Origin: Flavobacteriaceae bacterium
GTDB taxonomy: Bacteria > Bacteroidota > Bacteroidia > Flavobacteriales > Flavobacteriaceae
Length of the DNA stretch: 38,840 bases
Reading direction: 5' to 3'
Assembly: GCA_018608425.1 (NCBI GenBank)
Contig: JABAZL010000075.1
Span: 1-38,840 of the forward strand
In this document: positions 29,565 to 38,436 of the stretch, in pieces
How the letters are laid out: each line of letters begins with the position of its first letter
How positions within the stretch are numbered: position 1 is the stretch's first letter
The notes under the pieces: generated by a model
What the model was told of the DNA's origin: nothing
Database searches by the model: none
What the model saw: only the letters and a program-made list of their open reading frames with translations
Made by a program: the position numbers and the translations under genes

Positions 29565-30470
29565 CTATATATCGAAAACCTTGTTGTCTTCGGCTAAATA
29601 TACGTTTTGGAAAGACTCTTGTGCTTCTGCAACAAATGCATTTAAATCGCCATAACGCGTAGAATAATGCCCAAGAATTAGGCCGCCGACTTGAGCCTTG
29701 GCTGCAATTTGTGCTGCTTGCCCTGCTGTACTATGCTTGGTTTTTGCTGCTAAATCGAGATGATTTTTTAAAAAAGTAGATTCGTGATACAACATTGTAG
29801 CGTTTGCAATGATGGGAACGATATCTTCTTTATAAGCAGTATCGCTACAAAAGGCATACGACTTTGGTGGTTCAGGGTCGAATGTTAACTGTGCATTTGA
29901 AATTAATTCGCCCGCAGTGTTTATAAAATCTTTCCCAGATTTTAGGTTTTCCATATCACAAACCTCAACACCGTGATTTTTTGCAGCTTCGCTATTAATT
30001 TTACGTGAACCGACTTTTTCTTCAAAAAAATAACCGTTGGTATATACACGGTGATCCAAAGGAACGGTAGAAACTTTTATTTTCTCGTCATCAAAAACAA
30101 CTACGGATTCTGTATGGTCCAATTCATGAAAGTAGAGCGCATAATCCGTCCAAGATTTAGCCAATTTGAGTTGCAGGGTAATAATTTCTTTGATTCCCTT
30201 TGGTCCATATATATGTAAATCAGCTTCTCTTCCCAGTAAACGAAACGTACTGATCAGTCCGATTAAGCCATAAAAATGATCTCCATGAAGGTGTGAAATA
30301 AAAATGTGCTGAATACGAGCAAATTTAACCCCCAACTTACGCAACTGCATTTGTGTACCCTCTCCACAATCGATTAGCATCAAATGTCCTTTTATTTCAA
30401 GTAATTGAGCAGTGGTTTGAGCGTTTTTACGTGGGGTTGCGGCATGACAGCCGATGATGGTTAATTGCAT
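29565..30470 (-). CDS. rnz: Ribonuclease Z
   Basis: IFISHLHGDHFYGLIGLIST, AFCSDTAY, YHESTFL, LILGHYSTRY. Confidence 0.94.
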   Translation of the reverse strand: MQLTIIGCHAATPRKNAQTTAQLLEIKGHLMLIDCGEGTQMQLRKLGVKFARIQHIFISHLHGDHFYGLIGLISTFRLLGREADLHIYGPKGIKEIITLQLKLAKSWTDYALYFHELDHTESVVVFDDEKIKVSTVPLDHRVYTNGYFFEEKVGSRKINSEAAKNHGVEVCDMENLKSGKDFINTAGELISNAQLTFDPEPPKSYAFCSDTAYKEDIVPIIANATMLYHESTFLKNHLDLAAKTKHSTAGQAAQIAAKAQVGGLILGHYSTRYGDLNAFVAEAQESFQNVYLAEDNKVFDI

Positions 30471-30474
30471 AAAT

Positions 30475-30804
30475 CTAAAATCCTAAGTCGCGTTGAATAC
30501 GCTCCAATTCGATAAAATCGTGAGCTTCTTCTAGTGTTGGGACAAAAACCCAAGCCTCTGGAAAGTCACTGTATTGTTTGGGTAAAGCAACGGCAACACA
30601 AGTATTGTTTTCGTTTTGGAAGGACGTTAAAACTAAATCTAGCGCCTCTTTGTACGCATTCAGGTTTGGAAGTTGTAGCGCGTCTAGGACAACATCACCC
30701 CCCTCTACTTCCTTAATATATTCCGAACAAAAAGTTTTTGAATCTCTAATGTTTTCCTCATCTAATCGCAAAACAAGGGTATTATTTTCTTTACTTAAAA
30801 TCAT
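30475..30804 (-). CDS. Conserved small protein upstream of rnz
   Basis: Intact 109-aa ORF packed between pyrB (0 to 1-nt gap) and rnz; possible STAS-like fold, inferred only. Confidence 0.7.
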   Translation of the reverse strand: MILSKENNTLVLRLDEENIRDSKTFCSEYIKEVEGGDVVLDALQLPNLNAYKEALDLVLTSFQNENNTCVAVALPKQYSDFPEAWVFVPTLEEAHDFIELERIQRDLGF

Positions 30805-31739
30805 TATGCAGGTATCATTATTTTTGAGGCTAAAAGATAAATCACAGCCATGCGAATCGCAACGCCATTTTCTACTTGATCTAAAATGATGGCTTGGTCA
30901 GAATCGGCTACTTGAGAACTGATTTCGACACCTCGATTGATTGGTCCGGGGTGTAAGACAACAATTTCTTTATTTAAACTTTTAAGTAATGGGAGATCCA
31001 AACCATAAAGCTGCGTATATTCTCGGATGGAAGGGAAATAACTCTTATCCATACGTTCATTCTGTACACGGAGCATATTCGCCGCATCACACCATTGAAG
31101 GGCTTTCTTAAGGTCTAATTCAACTTCAACACCTAAAGACTCATAATGCTTAGGCAAAAGGCTTTTAGGTCCGCATAGCTTAACTTCTGCGCCTAGTTTC
31201 TTTAAAGCAAAAATATTGGAGAGCGCTACTCGCGAATGCAAGATATCTCCAACAATTACTATTTTTTTACCCGCTACCTCTCCGAATTTTTCTCGTATAG
31301 AAAAAGCGTCAAGTAAGGCTTGGGTTGGATGTTCGTGGGTTCCATCACCAGCATTGATTATACAGGCATCGACATTCTTAGATAAAAAAGAAGCTGCACC
31401 CGGATTGGGGTGACGCATCACAACCATATCGACCTTCATGGCCAAGATGTTGTTTACCGTATCGATAAGAGTTTCTCCTTTTTTAACAGAAGATTGAGCC
31501 GCAGAAAAATTAATAACATCTGCACTTAAGCGTTTTTCGGCTAACTCGAAAGAAAGCTTTGTTCGGGTACTGTTTTCAAAAAAAAGATTGGCAATTGTTA
31601 CATCTCGTAGGGTTGGTACCTTCTTTATCTTTCTGTTGATTACTTCTTTGAAATGATCCGCAGTTTCAAAGATGAGATGAAGGTCATCTTCTTTCAGGTA
31701 TTTTATTCCCAATAAATGGTCTACACTTAATTCACTCAT
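30804..31739 (-). CDS. pyrB: Aspartate carbamoyltransferase catalytic subunit
   Basis: FFENSTRTKLSFELAEKRL, HPTQALLDAFSI, VLHPGPINRGVEI. Confidence 0.96.
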   Translation of the reverse strand: MSELSVDHLLGIKYLKEDDLHLIFETADHFKEVINRKIKKVPTLRDVTIANLFFENSTRTKLSFELAEKRLSADVINFSAAQSSVKKGETLIDTVNNILAMKVDMVVMRHPNPGAASFLSKNVDACIINAGDGTHEHPTQALLDAFSIREKFGEVAGKKIVIVGDILHSRVALSNIFALKKLGAEVKLCGPKSLLPKHYESLGVEVELDLKKALQWCDAANMLRVQNERMDKSYFPSIREYTQLYGLDLPLLKSLNKEIVVLHPGPINRGVEISSQVADSDQAIILDQVENGVAIRMAVIYLLASKIMIPA

Positions 31740-32281
31740 AGGGTTTCTTTAATCAGATATACAGAATCTTCGTCTGTTATTTCTTTCCACTTCACTTCAA
31801 CCTTATCATTTTGAAGAGAATCTATTTGGCGTCCAACATAATCGGGTTGTATGGGAAGATGACGGCTAAAACGACGATCGATTAGGGTTAATAATTCAAT
31901 TTCACTAGGTCGTCCGTAGGATTCAATTGCCGTTAGGGCTGCTCGAATACTTCTTCCAGTATATAAAACATCGTCTATAAAGACAATACACTTGTCTTCA
32001 ACAGAAACATTCATTTGGGTTGCATTGGCCGCGTGTGGTTTATCTGCTCTTCTAAAATCATCTCTAAAAAAGGTAGTGTCTAATTTTCCATGGGCTACAT
32101 CAACGATACCATAGTTTTTGGAAAGCAGATTGATCAATCGATCCAAAACAAAAGCACCTCGGGGTTGCAAGCCAATAAGCACAGTTTTTGAAAAATCGAG
32201 ATGGCGTTCTATTAATTGACATGCAAGGCGATGCAATAGTATGTCTATTTGGTGTGCATTAAGAAGTAGCTTGGGTTGCAT
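31736..32281 (-). CDS. pyrR: Bifunctional pyr operon transcriptional regulator / uracil phosphoribosyltransferase PyrR
   Basis: CIVFIDDVLYTGRSIRAALTAIESYGRPSEIELLTLIDR PRPP motif. Confidence 0.94.
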   Translation of the reverse strand: MQPKLLLNAHQIDILLHRLACQLIERHLDFSKTVLIGLQPRGAFVLDRLINLLSKNYGIVDVAHGKLDTTFFRDDFRRADKPHAANATQMNVSVEDKCIVFIDDVLYTGRSIRAALTAIESYGRPSEIELLTLIDRRFSRHLPIQPDYVGRQIDSLQNDKVEVKWKEITDEDSVYLIKETL

Positions 32282-32299
32282 GCCTTTTGTTTTATACTA

Positions 32300-32307
32300 C
32301 AAAAATA
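32300..32307 (-). promoter_or_regulatory. Candidate -7 promoter box for pyrR-pyrB
   Basis: Minus strand TATTTTTG (TAnnTTTG), 18 nt upstream of the pyrR ATG. Confidence 0.45.
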
Positions 32308-32345
32308 TTATTTTTTATCTAGCCCACTTGATTTATGGGCATAAA

Positions 32346-32372
32346 AAAACCCCCTTTAAAAAAGGGGGTTTT
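32346..32372 (-). terminator. Intrinsic terminator of rpsA
   Basis: Perfect AAAACCCCCTTT-AAA-AAAGGGGGTTTT inverted repeat, 20 nt past the rpsA stop, followed by T run on the minus strand. Confidence 0.9.
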
Positions 32373-32391
32373 AAGAATAAAGAAAAAAGGA

Positions 32392-34212
32392 TTACTTCCC
32401 TTCCATCTTTTGTTTCAATTCAGCTAAAGCGTCAAGATCTCCAAGAGTTGTTTTTTCAGAGTTACTTGCAGCTATTTTCTTAGTTGCTTTGCGTATGTTA
32501 TTACGCTCTTCTTCTTTGAAAAGTGCTGTATGAGAAGCTACTACACGTTTGAATTCTTTATTGAATTCAATGATTTTGAATTCAATTTCTTCACCCAATC
32601 CGAGTTTGCTTCCATCTTCTTTTTCAAGGTGACGTGAAGGAACAAAAGCAACAACGTGTTCGTTGAAGTTAATTGTCGCTCCTTTGTCTACGATTTCAGC
32701 TAATTCAGCTTTGTGTGTTGTATCTAGTGCAAATTCAGTTTCGTATTTATCCCATGGATTGTCCATTGTTTGTTTGTGACCTAAACTAAGTTTACGTCCT
32801 TCAACATCCAATTCTAATACTAGAACTTCGATTGTATCACCAACCGTCAGAATTTCTGATGGGTGCTTCACTTTCTTAGTCCAAGATAAATCAGAGATGT
32901 ATACTAAACCGTCGATTCCTTCTTCTAGTTCGATGAATACACCGAAGTTAGTGAAGTTTCTTACGATTCCAGAATGCTTCGATTGTACAGGATATTTAGA
33001 AGTAATATCGGTCCAAGGATCTTGAGTCAATTGCTTGATTCCAAGAGACATTTTACGTGTCTCACGATCTAAGGTTAAGATAACTGCTTCTACTTCGTCT
33101 CCAACTTTCACAAAATCTTGAGCCGAACGCAAGTGCGTAGACCAAGACATTTCAGAAACGTGGATAAGACCTTCAACACCATCTTCGATTTCGATAAATG
33201 CGCCATAATCTGCGATCACAACAACTTTACCTTTTACTTTTTGACCTTCTTTGATTGTATCTCCCAATTGATCCCACGGATGAGCGCTCAATTGTTTTAA
33301 TCCTAATTGGATTCTAGATTTGTTATCATCAAAGTCTAAGATTACCACGTTGAGTTTTTGGTCTAATTCCAAAATCTCGTTCGGGTGATTGATACGACTC
33401 CAAGAAAGGTCTGTAATGTGGATTAATCCATCTACACCTCCAAGGTCGATGAATACTCCGTATGAAGTAATGTTTTTAACAGTTCCTTCAAGAACTTGAC
33501 CTTTTTCAAGTTGTCCAATGATTTCTTTTTTCTGTTCTTCGATATCAGCTTCGATCAAGGCTTTATGCGATACAACAACGTTTTTGAATTCTTGGTTAAT
33601 TTTAACCACTTTGAATTCCATTGTTTTATTTACATACTGATCGTAGTCACGGATAGGTTTAACGTCGATTTGAGATCCTGGTAAAAATGCTTCGATTCCG
33701 AAAACATCTACAATCATTCCCCCTTTAGTTCTACATTTAACAAAACCATTAACGATTTCACCTGTATCATGTGCATTGTTAACACGATCCCATGCCTTAA
33801 TCACACGTGCTTTACGGTGAGAAAGAATCAATTGACCTGTTCTGTCTTCACGAGCATCAACGATAACCTCTACGGTATCTCCTACCTTAAGGTCGGGATT
33901 GTAACGGAATTCGTTTAATGAGATAACTCCTTCAGACTTTGCATTGATATCAATGATCGCTTCACGTTCTGTCATAAAGACTACCGTTCCATCAATCACA
34001 TCCTCATCAGCTGTGTCTACAAAATTTTCTTTTACTAGGGTTTCAAACTCTAATAATTGAGCATCTTCGATTACGTCGATACCTTCTTCGTAATTGTGCC
34101 AGTTAAAGTTTGAAAGGAAATCCTCTGCATTATTTGCAGTAGGTTGTGCTTGGGCTTCTTGTGGAGCTGCTTGCTCATTAGCCTCTTGCGGTGTGTTATT
34201 TTCTTCAGCCAT
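32392..34212 (-). CDS. rpsA: 30S ribosomal protein S1
   Basis: Tandem S1 domains (GVFIDLGGVDGLIHITDLSWSRINHP; GAFIEIEDGVEGLIHVSEMSW; GVFIELEEGIDGLVYISDLSW); MAEENN start at 34212 preferred over 34236. Confidence 0.95.
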   Translation of the reverse strand: MAEENNTPQEANEQAAPQEAQAQPTANNAEDFLSNFNWHNYEEGIDVIEDAQLLEFETLVKENFVDTADEDVIDGTVVFMTEREAIIDINAKSEGVISLNEFRYNPDLKVGDTVEVIVDAREDRTGQLILSHRKARVIKAWDRVNNAHDTGEIVNGFVKCRTKGGMIVDVFGIEAFLPGSQIDVKPIRDYDQYVNKTMEFKVVKINQEFKNVVVSHKALIEADIEEQKKEIIGQLEKGQVLEGTVKNITSYGVFIDLGGVDGLIHITDLSWSRINHPNEILELDQKLNVVILDFDDNKSRIQLGLKQLSAHPWDQLGDTIKEGQKVKGKVVVIADYGAFIEIEDGVEGLIHVSEMSWSTHLRSAQDFVKVGDEVEAVILTLDRETRKMSLGIKQLTQDPWTDITSKYPVQSKHSGIVRNFTNFGVFIELEEGIDGLVYISDLSWTKKVKHPSEILTVGDTIEVLVLELDVEGRKLSLGHKQTMDNPWDKYETEFALDTTHKAELAEIVDKGATINFNEHVVAFVPSRHLEKEDGSKLGLGEEIEFKIIEFNKEFKRVVASHTALFKEEERNNIRKATKKIAASNSEKTTLGDLDALAELKQKMEGK

Positions 34213-34260
34213 TGCCGATAAATATTTGTATTCCATTGTTTTGTAGAACTTTAAATGAAA

Positions 34261-34276
34261 AACAACAGAAGTTGTT
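34261..34276 (-). promoter_or_regulatory. Hairpin in rpsA 5' UTR
   Basis: AACAAC-AGAA-GTTGTT perfect inverted repeat between the promoter and rpsA start. Confidence 0.4.
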
Positions 34277-34323
34277 CTTAATTTTCTTTTTGTACTCTCG
34301 TTCTATTTAATCATAAGAGTGCG

Positions 34324-34331
34324 CAAATGTA
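34324..34331 (-). promoter_or_regulatory. Candidate -7 promoter box for rpsA
   Basis: Minus strand TACATTTG (TAnnTTTG). Confidence 0.5.
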
Positions 34332-34410
34332 AGGATAATCTGTTGACAGACAAAGACCATAGTGCTGTTTTATATTTATTCCGTATTTTTGCGAAACCAA
34401 ATTTCATCCT

Positions 34411-34536
34411 ATGCAACTAAACCTCCCTATCCAAGGGGAATTGTCTGTGCTCCGTGGAGCAAAAACAAAGCCTGTATTTTACTGTAGATCAATAAAAAAA
34501 CCATGCTGCATTTCTAAATGGAATTCAGATGAATAG
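34411..34536 (+). CDS. Possible 41-aa small ORF overlapping the next gene start
   Basis: ATG..TAG: MQLNLPIQGELSVLRGAKTKPVFYCRSIKKPCCISKWNSDE*, stop overlaps the ATG at 34529 of the acyltransferase. Confidence 0.3.
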   Translation: MQLNLPIQGELSVLRGAKTKPVFYCRSIKKPCCISKWNSDE

Positions 34537-35395
34537 ATTGCTTTACCTCCCCCTGTACTTTATCTCAATTCTCCCATTTCCGTTTCTGTTTTTCCTTTCT
34601 GATTGCGTTTATTTCCTTTTCTACTACATCCTACAGTATCGAAAAAAAATTGTCCGTATGAACCTAGAAAATTCATTCCCGTTACTTTCCCTATCGGAAC
34701 TTAAAACAATTGAACAAGAATTCTATCATCATTTTTGTGATGTGCTTTTTGAAGCTATTAAAGCGCTAACTATTTCTAAAAAAACCATTCTCAAACGCTT
34801 TAAAATCACAAACCCAGAAATGCTGGAGCGGTTTTATCTTGAAAATAGGAGCATCATGCTCTACACCGCACACATGGGCAATTGGGAGTGGCTCTCTTTC
34901 ATTCCTCATTACACTCGTTTTGCAACCTCAACATTTTATCAACCCTTATCAAATAAGTACATAAACAAATTAATGTTTCACATCCGCAGTCAATTTGGCA
35001 CCCACTGTATTCCGTCAAAACAAGGGTACAAGGAGTTATTGAGGTTTAAAAACGAAGGAGTACTTTCACTGAATTGCCTTATAGGAGATCAGAGTCCCAA
35101 ACACAATTCGCAGCGACACACCGCTACTTTTATGAATCAAGAAACTGATTTTATGGTAGGCGGCGATCGAATTGCTACTAAACTGAAACAGGCAGTACTT
35201 TACCCAGAAATCATTAAGCCCAAACGCGGGCATTATGAATTGACTTTTAAAGTCATTGAAGAAAGGCCAACACACGAAGAAAAAAACAAATGCATCAATG
35301 CGTATATTGATTTATTGGAACAGAATATAATGAAGCAGCCCGCACTTTGGCTATGGAGTCATCGTCGTTGGAAAGACAAACACCAGTATATTTAA
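34529..35395 (+). CDS. LpxL/HtrB-family lysophospholipid / lipid A acyltransferase
   Basis: YTAHMGNWEWLSF (HxxxxE/D), GDQSPKHN, LWSHRRWKDK. Confidence 0.9.
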   Translation: MNRLLYLPLYFISILPFPFLFFLSDCVYFLFYYILQYRKKIVRMNLENSFPLLSLSELKTIEQEFYHHFCDVLFEAIKALTISKKTILKRFKITNPEMLERFYLENRSIMLYTAHMGNWEWLSFIPHYTRFATSTFYQPLSNKYINKLMFHIRSQFGTHCIPSKQGYKELLRFKNEGVLSLNCLIGDQSPKHNSQRHTATFMNQETDFMVGGDRIATKLKQAVLYPEIIKPKRGHYELTFKVIEERPTHEEKNKCINAYIDLLEQNIMKQPALWLWSHRRWKDKHQYI

Positions 35396-35441
35396 TATTA
35401 TACCTTTATAACACTATCTTAGAACGCAATTAAATTTTACT

Positions 35442-36053
35442 ATGCAGCTAGAAAAAAAAGAACATTGGGAAAAGGTATATGAAACGAAGACTCCTAACCA
35501 AGTAAGTTGGACCCAAGAGAATCCCAAAACATCTCTTGATTATATCAAGGCTAGTAAGCTCCCTAAAAATGCTGCACTAATTGATATTGGTGGAGGCGAT
35601 AGTCTTTTGGTTGATTATTTACTAGAAGAAGGCTATAGCCAAATAACGGTGTTGGACATTTCAGAGCAAGCCATCAAAAGAGCGCAAGAACGTCTGGGAG
35701 CAGCAGCAGACAAAGTAACGTGGATCGTTTCCGATATTCTTGACTTTAAACCCAAAAAGACCTACGACCTCTGGCATGATCGAGCAACATTTCATTTTCT
35801 TACAACTACATCTGAAATTGAAACCTATAAAAACACTGTCAAACTATGGGTAGAATCTTTTATGGTTTTGGGCGTTTTTTCAAAAGAAGGTCCTTTAAAA
35901 TGTAGTGGATTGCCTATTACACAATATAATGTTGCTGAGCTTACAACTTGTTTTGGTGATGCATTTGAAGTATTACATGCTCAAACCGAAGACCATTCGA
36001 CGCCATTCGATACCCTTCAAAATTTTCAATTTGCACATTTAAAGAAAAAATAA
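35442..36053 (+). CDS. Class I SAM-dependent methyltransferase
   Basis: ALIDIGGGDSLLVDYLLEEGYSQITVLDIS. Confidence 0.9.
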   Translation: MQLEKKEHWEKVYETKTPNQVSWTQENPKTSLDYIKASKLPKNAALIDIGGGDSLLVDYLLEEGYSQITVLDISEQAIKRAQERLGAAADKVTWIVSDILDFKPKKTYDLWHDRATFHFLTTTSEIETYKNTVKLWVESFMVLGVFSKEGPLKCSGLPITQYNVAELTTCFGDAFEVLHAQTEDHSTPFDTLQNFQFAHLKKK

Positions 36054-36057
36054 AAGC

Positions 36058-36453
36058 ATGCAAGTCGTTATTCTCATCTGTATACTAAGCTTCGTTTTTA
36101 TTGGAGTTGGTTATCTAATAACCGAAAAAAATGCACCCTACCTACTCTCAGGATACAATACAATGAGTAAAGGAAAACAAGAGCAAGTAGACCTAAAAGG
36201 GCTTTTACGTTTTTCAAAGAGGTTTCATATCAACTTAGGAGTTTCACAAGCTATTATTGGTTTTACTCTTTACTATTTAGGATATGATAAAGGGCTAAAT
36301 TTATTCCTTTCTACCTATTCTATTGTAGCGTATATCTATTTTATTTGGAAGAGTGCTCCCTTTCAACCGCAACAACAAATTCGCTCTGTTTACATAGGAA
36401 TTGCAGTATTGAGCATTTGTCTCTTGGGAATTCTTAGCACATTTTTCTCCTAA
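36058..36453 (+). CDS. DUF3784-like small membrane protein
   Basis: Four predicted TM segments with YLLSGYNTMSKGKQEQVDLKGLLRF motif. Confidence 0.75.
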   Translation: MQVVILICILSFVFIGVGYLITEKNAPYLLSGYNTMSKGKQEQVDLKGLLRFSKRFHINLGVSQAIIGFTLYYLGYDKGLNLFLSTYSIVAYIYFIWKSAPFQPQQQIRSVYIGIAVLSICLLGILSTFFS

Positions 36454-36541
36454 TTCTGAACCAATTCCGTCAAAGATTTTTTTGGTAGTGGGTACTTGTT
36501 TTTAAAATTTTATTTACATTGAAATCACCCAATTTTAAATC

Positions 36542-37000
36542 ATGAATATCCCAAACATCTTCCAAGCAACCGAAGTTGCCCAACTAATCGAACGAATCAA
36601 CATGCTCAGTCCAAGTACCAAACCTCTTTGGGGAAAAATGTACTCAGATCAGATGTTGGCTCATGTTAATGTAGCCTATGAAATGGCATTCGAAGACCTC
36701 CATCCAAAACCCAAAGGATTTAAAAAGTTAATCCTAAAATTATTCGTAAAAAAAGCAGTCATAGGTCCTAAGGCATATTCCAAAAATTCAAGAACTGCTC
36801 CGGTATTCATCATCAAGGGATCTCGTGATTTTGAAGTTGAACGAAAACGCTTGATCAACTACCTGAATAAGGTTTTGTCACTGGGTAAAGAACATTTCGA
36901 GCAATTAGAATCGCATGGATTTGGTCCTCTCAGTTCCGAAGAATGGAATACTTTATTTGCTAAGCACTTGGAACATCACCTCCAGCAATTCGGAGTTTGA
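36542..37000 (+). CDS. DUF1569-like (DinB-superfamily) protein
   Basis: KPLWGKMYSDQMLAHVNVAYEMAF ... SSEEWNTLFAKHLEHHLQQFGV. Confidence 0.78.
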   Translation: MNIPNIFQATEVAQLIERINMLSPSTKPLWGKMYSDQMLAHVNVAYEMAFEDLHPKPKGFKKLILKLFVKKAVIGPKAYSKNSRTAPVFIIKGSRDFEVERKRLINYLNKVLSLGKEHFEQLESHGFGPLSSEEWNTLFAKHLEHHLQQFGV

Positions 37001-37002
37001 TT

Positions 37003-37674
37003 TTAGGCTTTTACTACTGACATCATTTGCTCAAAAACTTCTTCTACAGAAAATAATGTGGTATCAATTTCGACAGCCTCTTCTGCTTTTCTGAGAGGAG
37101 ATATTGCTCGGGTACTATCTTGATGATCCCGATCGACAACATTTTTTAAAATCTCTTCAAAAAGTACTTCTTCCCCTTTTGCTTGCAATTCATCGAAGCG
37201 GCGTTGTGCACGAACCTTGGGGTCTGCAATTAAGAAAAATTTGAAGTCTGCGTTTGGAAAAACAACAGTACCAATATCGCGGCCATCCATTACAACGCTT
37301 CCCAATTGAGATAAAATACGCTGCTGATTGACCAGATGTTCTCGAACAAAGCCCAATTGTGCAATACGACTAACCCACGAAGAAATTGCTAGCGTTCTTA
37401 GTTCGTCTCCGTATGCCTTTCCGTTAAACAACATTTGCTTTGGACCTGCAGCTGTACTCCAGCTAAACGAGGTCTCAGAAAGTGCAACTTCAAGTGCTTG
37501 TTCTTGAATAACGTCTCCTTGTATCAAATCGGTAGTCAAGGCAAAATAACTCACTGCACGATACATATACCCTGTATCCATATAAGTGAAATCAAGTGCC
37601 TTTGCTAAGCGCTTAGATAAGGTGCTTTTACCCGTAGAGGCAAAACCGTCTACTGCAATTACTGTCGTTTTCAT
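37003..37674 (-). CDS. cmk: (d)CMP kinase
   Basis: IAVDGFASTGKSTLSKRLAKALDFTYMDTGYMYRA, VMDGRDIGTVVFPNADFKFFL. Confidence 0.95.
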   Translation of the reverse strand: MKTTVIAVDGFASTGKSTLSKRLAKALDFTYMDTGYMYRAVSYFALTTDLIQGDVIQEQALEVALSETSFSWSTAAGPKQMLFNGKAYGDELRTLAISSWVSRIAQLGFVREHLVNQQRILSQLGSVVMDGRDIGTVVFPNADFKFFLIADPKVRAQRRFDELQAKGEEVLFEEILKNVVDRDHQDSTRAISPLRKAEEAVEIDTTLFSVEEVFEQMMSVVKA

Positions 37675-37707
37675 AATTCAAAGATAAGAAAGAGATTGTA
37701 GTATCGC

Positions 37708-38430
37708 TTATTTGATTTGGACTGACTTTTCTAATTGTACAGATGCATCTTTTCTTTTGTATTGAAATTCAAAAGCATTCTTATTCCCGTGAATGGATGA
37801 AACGCTTAGGGTTTCAACAGGAACATCATCTGGAACTCGGTCTCCATAGATCGCTTCTAAAGCAGAGCGCTCAAAGGGAAATTCAGAACGTTGAAAATCC
37901 ATAACCTCCGCTTGGGTGCGTTCCTTTTGTTCTGTCCAGTTTTTCAGTAGTTTAAAACGTGTTTTTTGCCAAGAGGTAGGATACAGCGTAGCCGATGACC
38001 AAAGGTGGAATGCGGATGTAGAAAGCATTTTTTCATGCAACTCTTTTTCATCCCAACGAAGTTCGATTAATGTTCCTTGATCGTAAATGATAAAGGTGAA
38101 AGGTTCCATGCCTTCAAACTCGAACGTATTGATGAAGTCACGATGATCTGCGTATTCAAAAAACTGAACCGCCATCTTACCTCTACTCAATCGATATGAT
38201 CCTTCGGGCAAATGAGGCTCAAAAGCACCGTTGAGCACACACACAAATTGATTGGTGTTCGAAAACACAAACCAACTCCCTTTGGCTTGTGCATCTTGCG
38301 GAAAAAAGAGGGTCTTCCCTTCTACTTCCAACTCGTGCAATGCGGTTGCAGCTCGATTTGGATTCTCATCTCGATTAGAAGTGAATATAAATCGTTCGTC
38401 GGCTAAAGGAATAAAACTAACTGTACACAT
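37708..38430 (-). CDS. NRDE (TANGO2-like) family protein
   Basis: MCTVSFIPLADERFIFTSNRDENPNRAA. Confidence 0.9.
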   Translation of the reverse strand: MCTVSFIPLADERFIFTSNRDENPNRAATALHELEVEGKTLFFPQDAQAKGSWFVFSNTNQFVCVLNGAFEPHLPEGSYRLSRGKMAVQFFEYADHRDFINTFEFEGMEPFTFIIYDQGTLIELRWDEKELHEKMLSTSAFHLWSSATLYPTSWQKTRFKLLKNWTEQKERTQAEVMDFQRSEFPFERSALEAIYGDRVPDDVPVETLSVSSIHGNKNAFEFQYKRKDASVQLEKSVQIK

Positions 38431-38436
38431 ATAAGC

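Noticed and set aside
31736-32391. PyrR-dependent attenuator upstream of pyrR/pyrB
   Set aside because: The strong hairpin at 32346-32372 is better explained as the rpsA terminator and precedes the likely pyrR promoter; the remaining 5' UTR appears too short for a Bacillus-type attenuator.
36454-36541. Possible regulatory RNA upstream of the DUF1569-like gene
   Set aside because: AT-rich gap without a convincing hairpin or exact -7 box.
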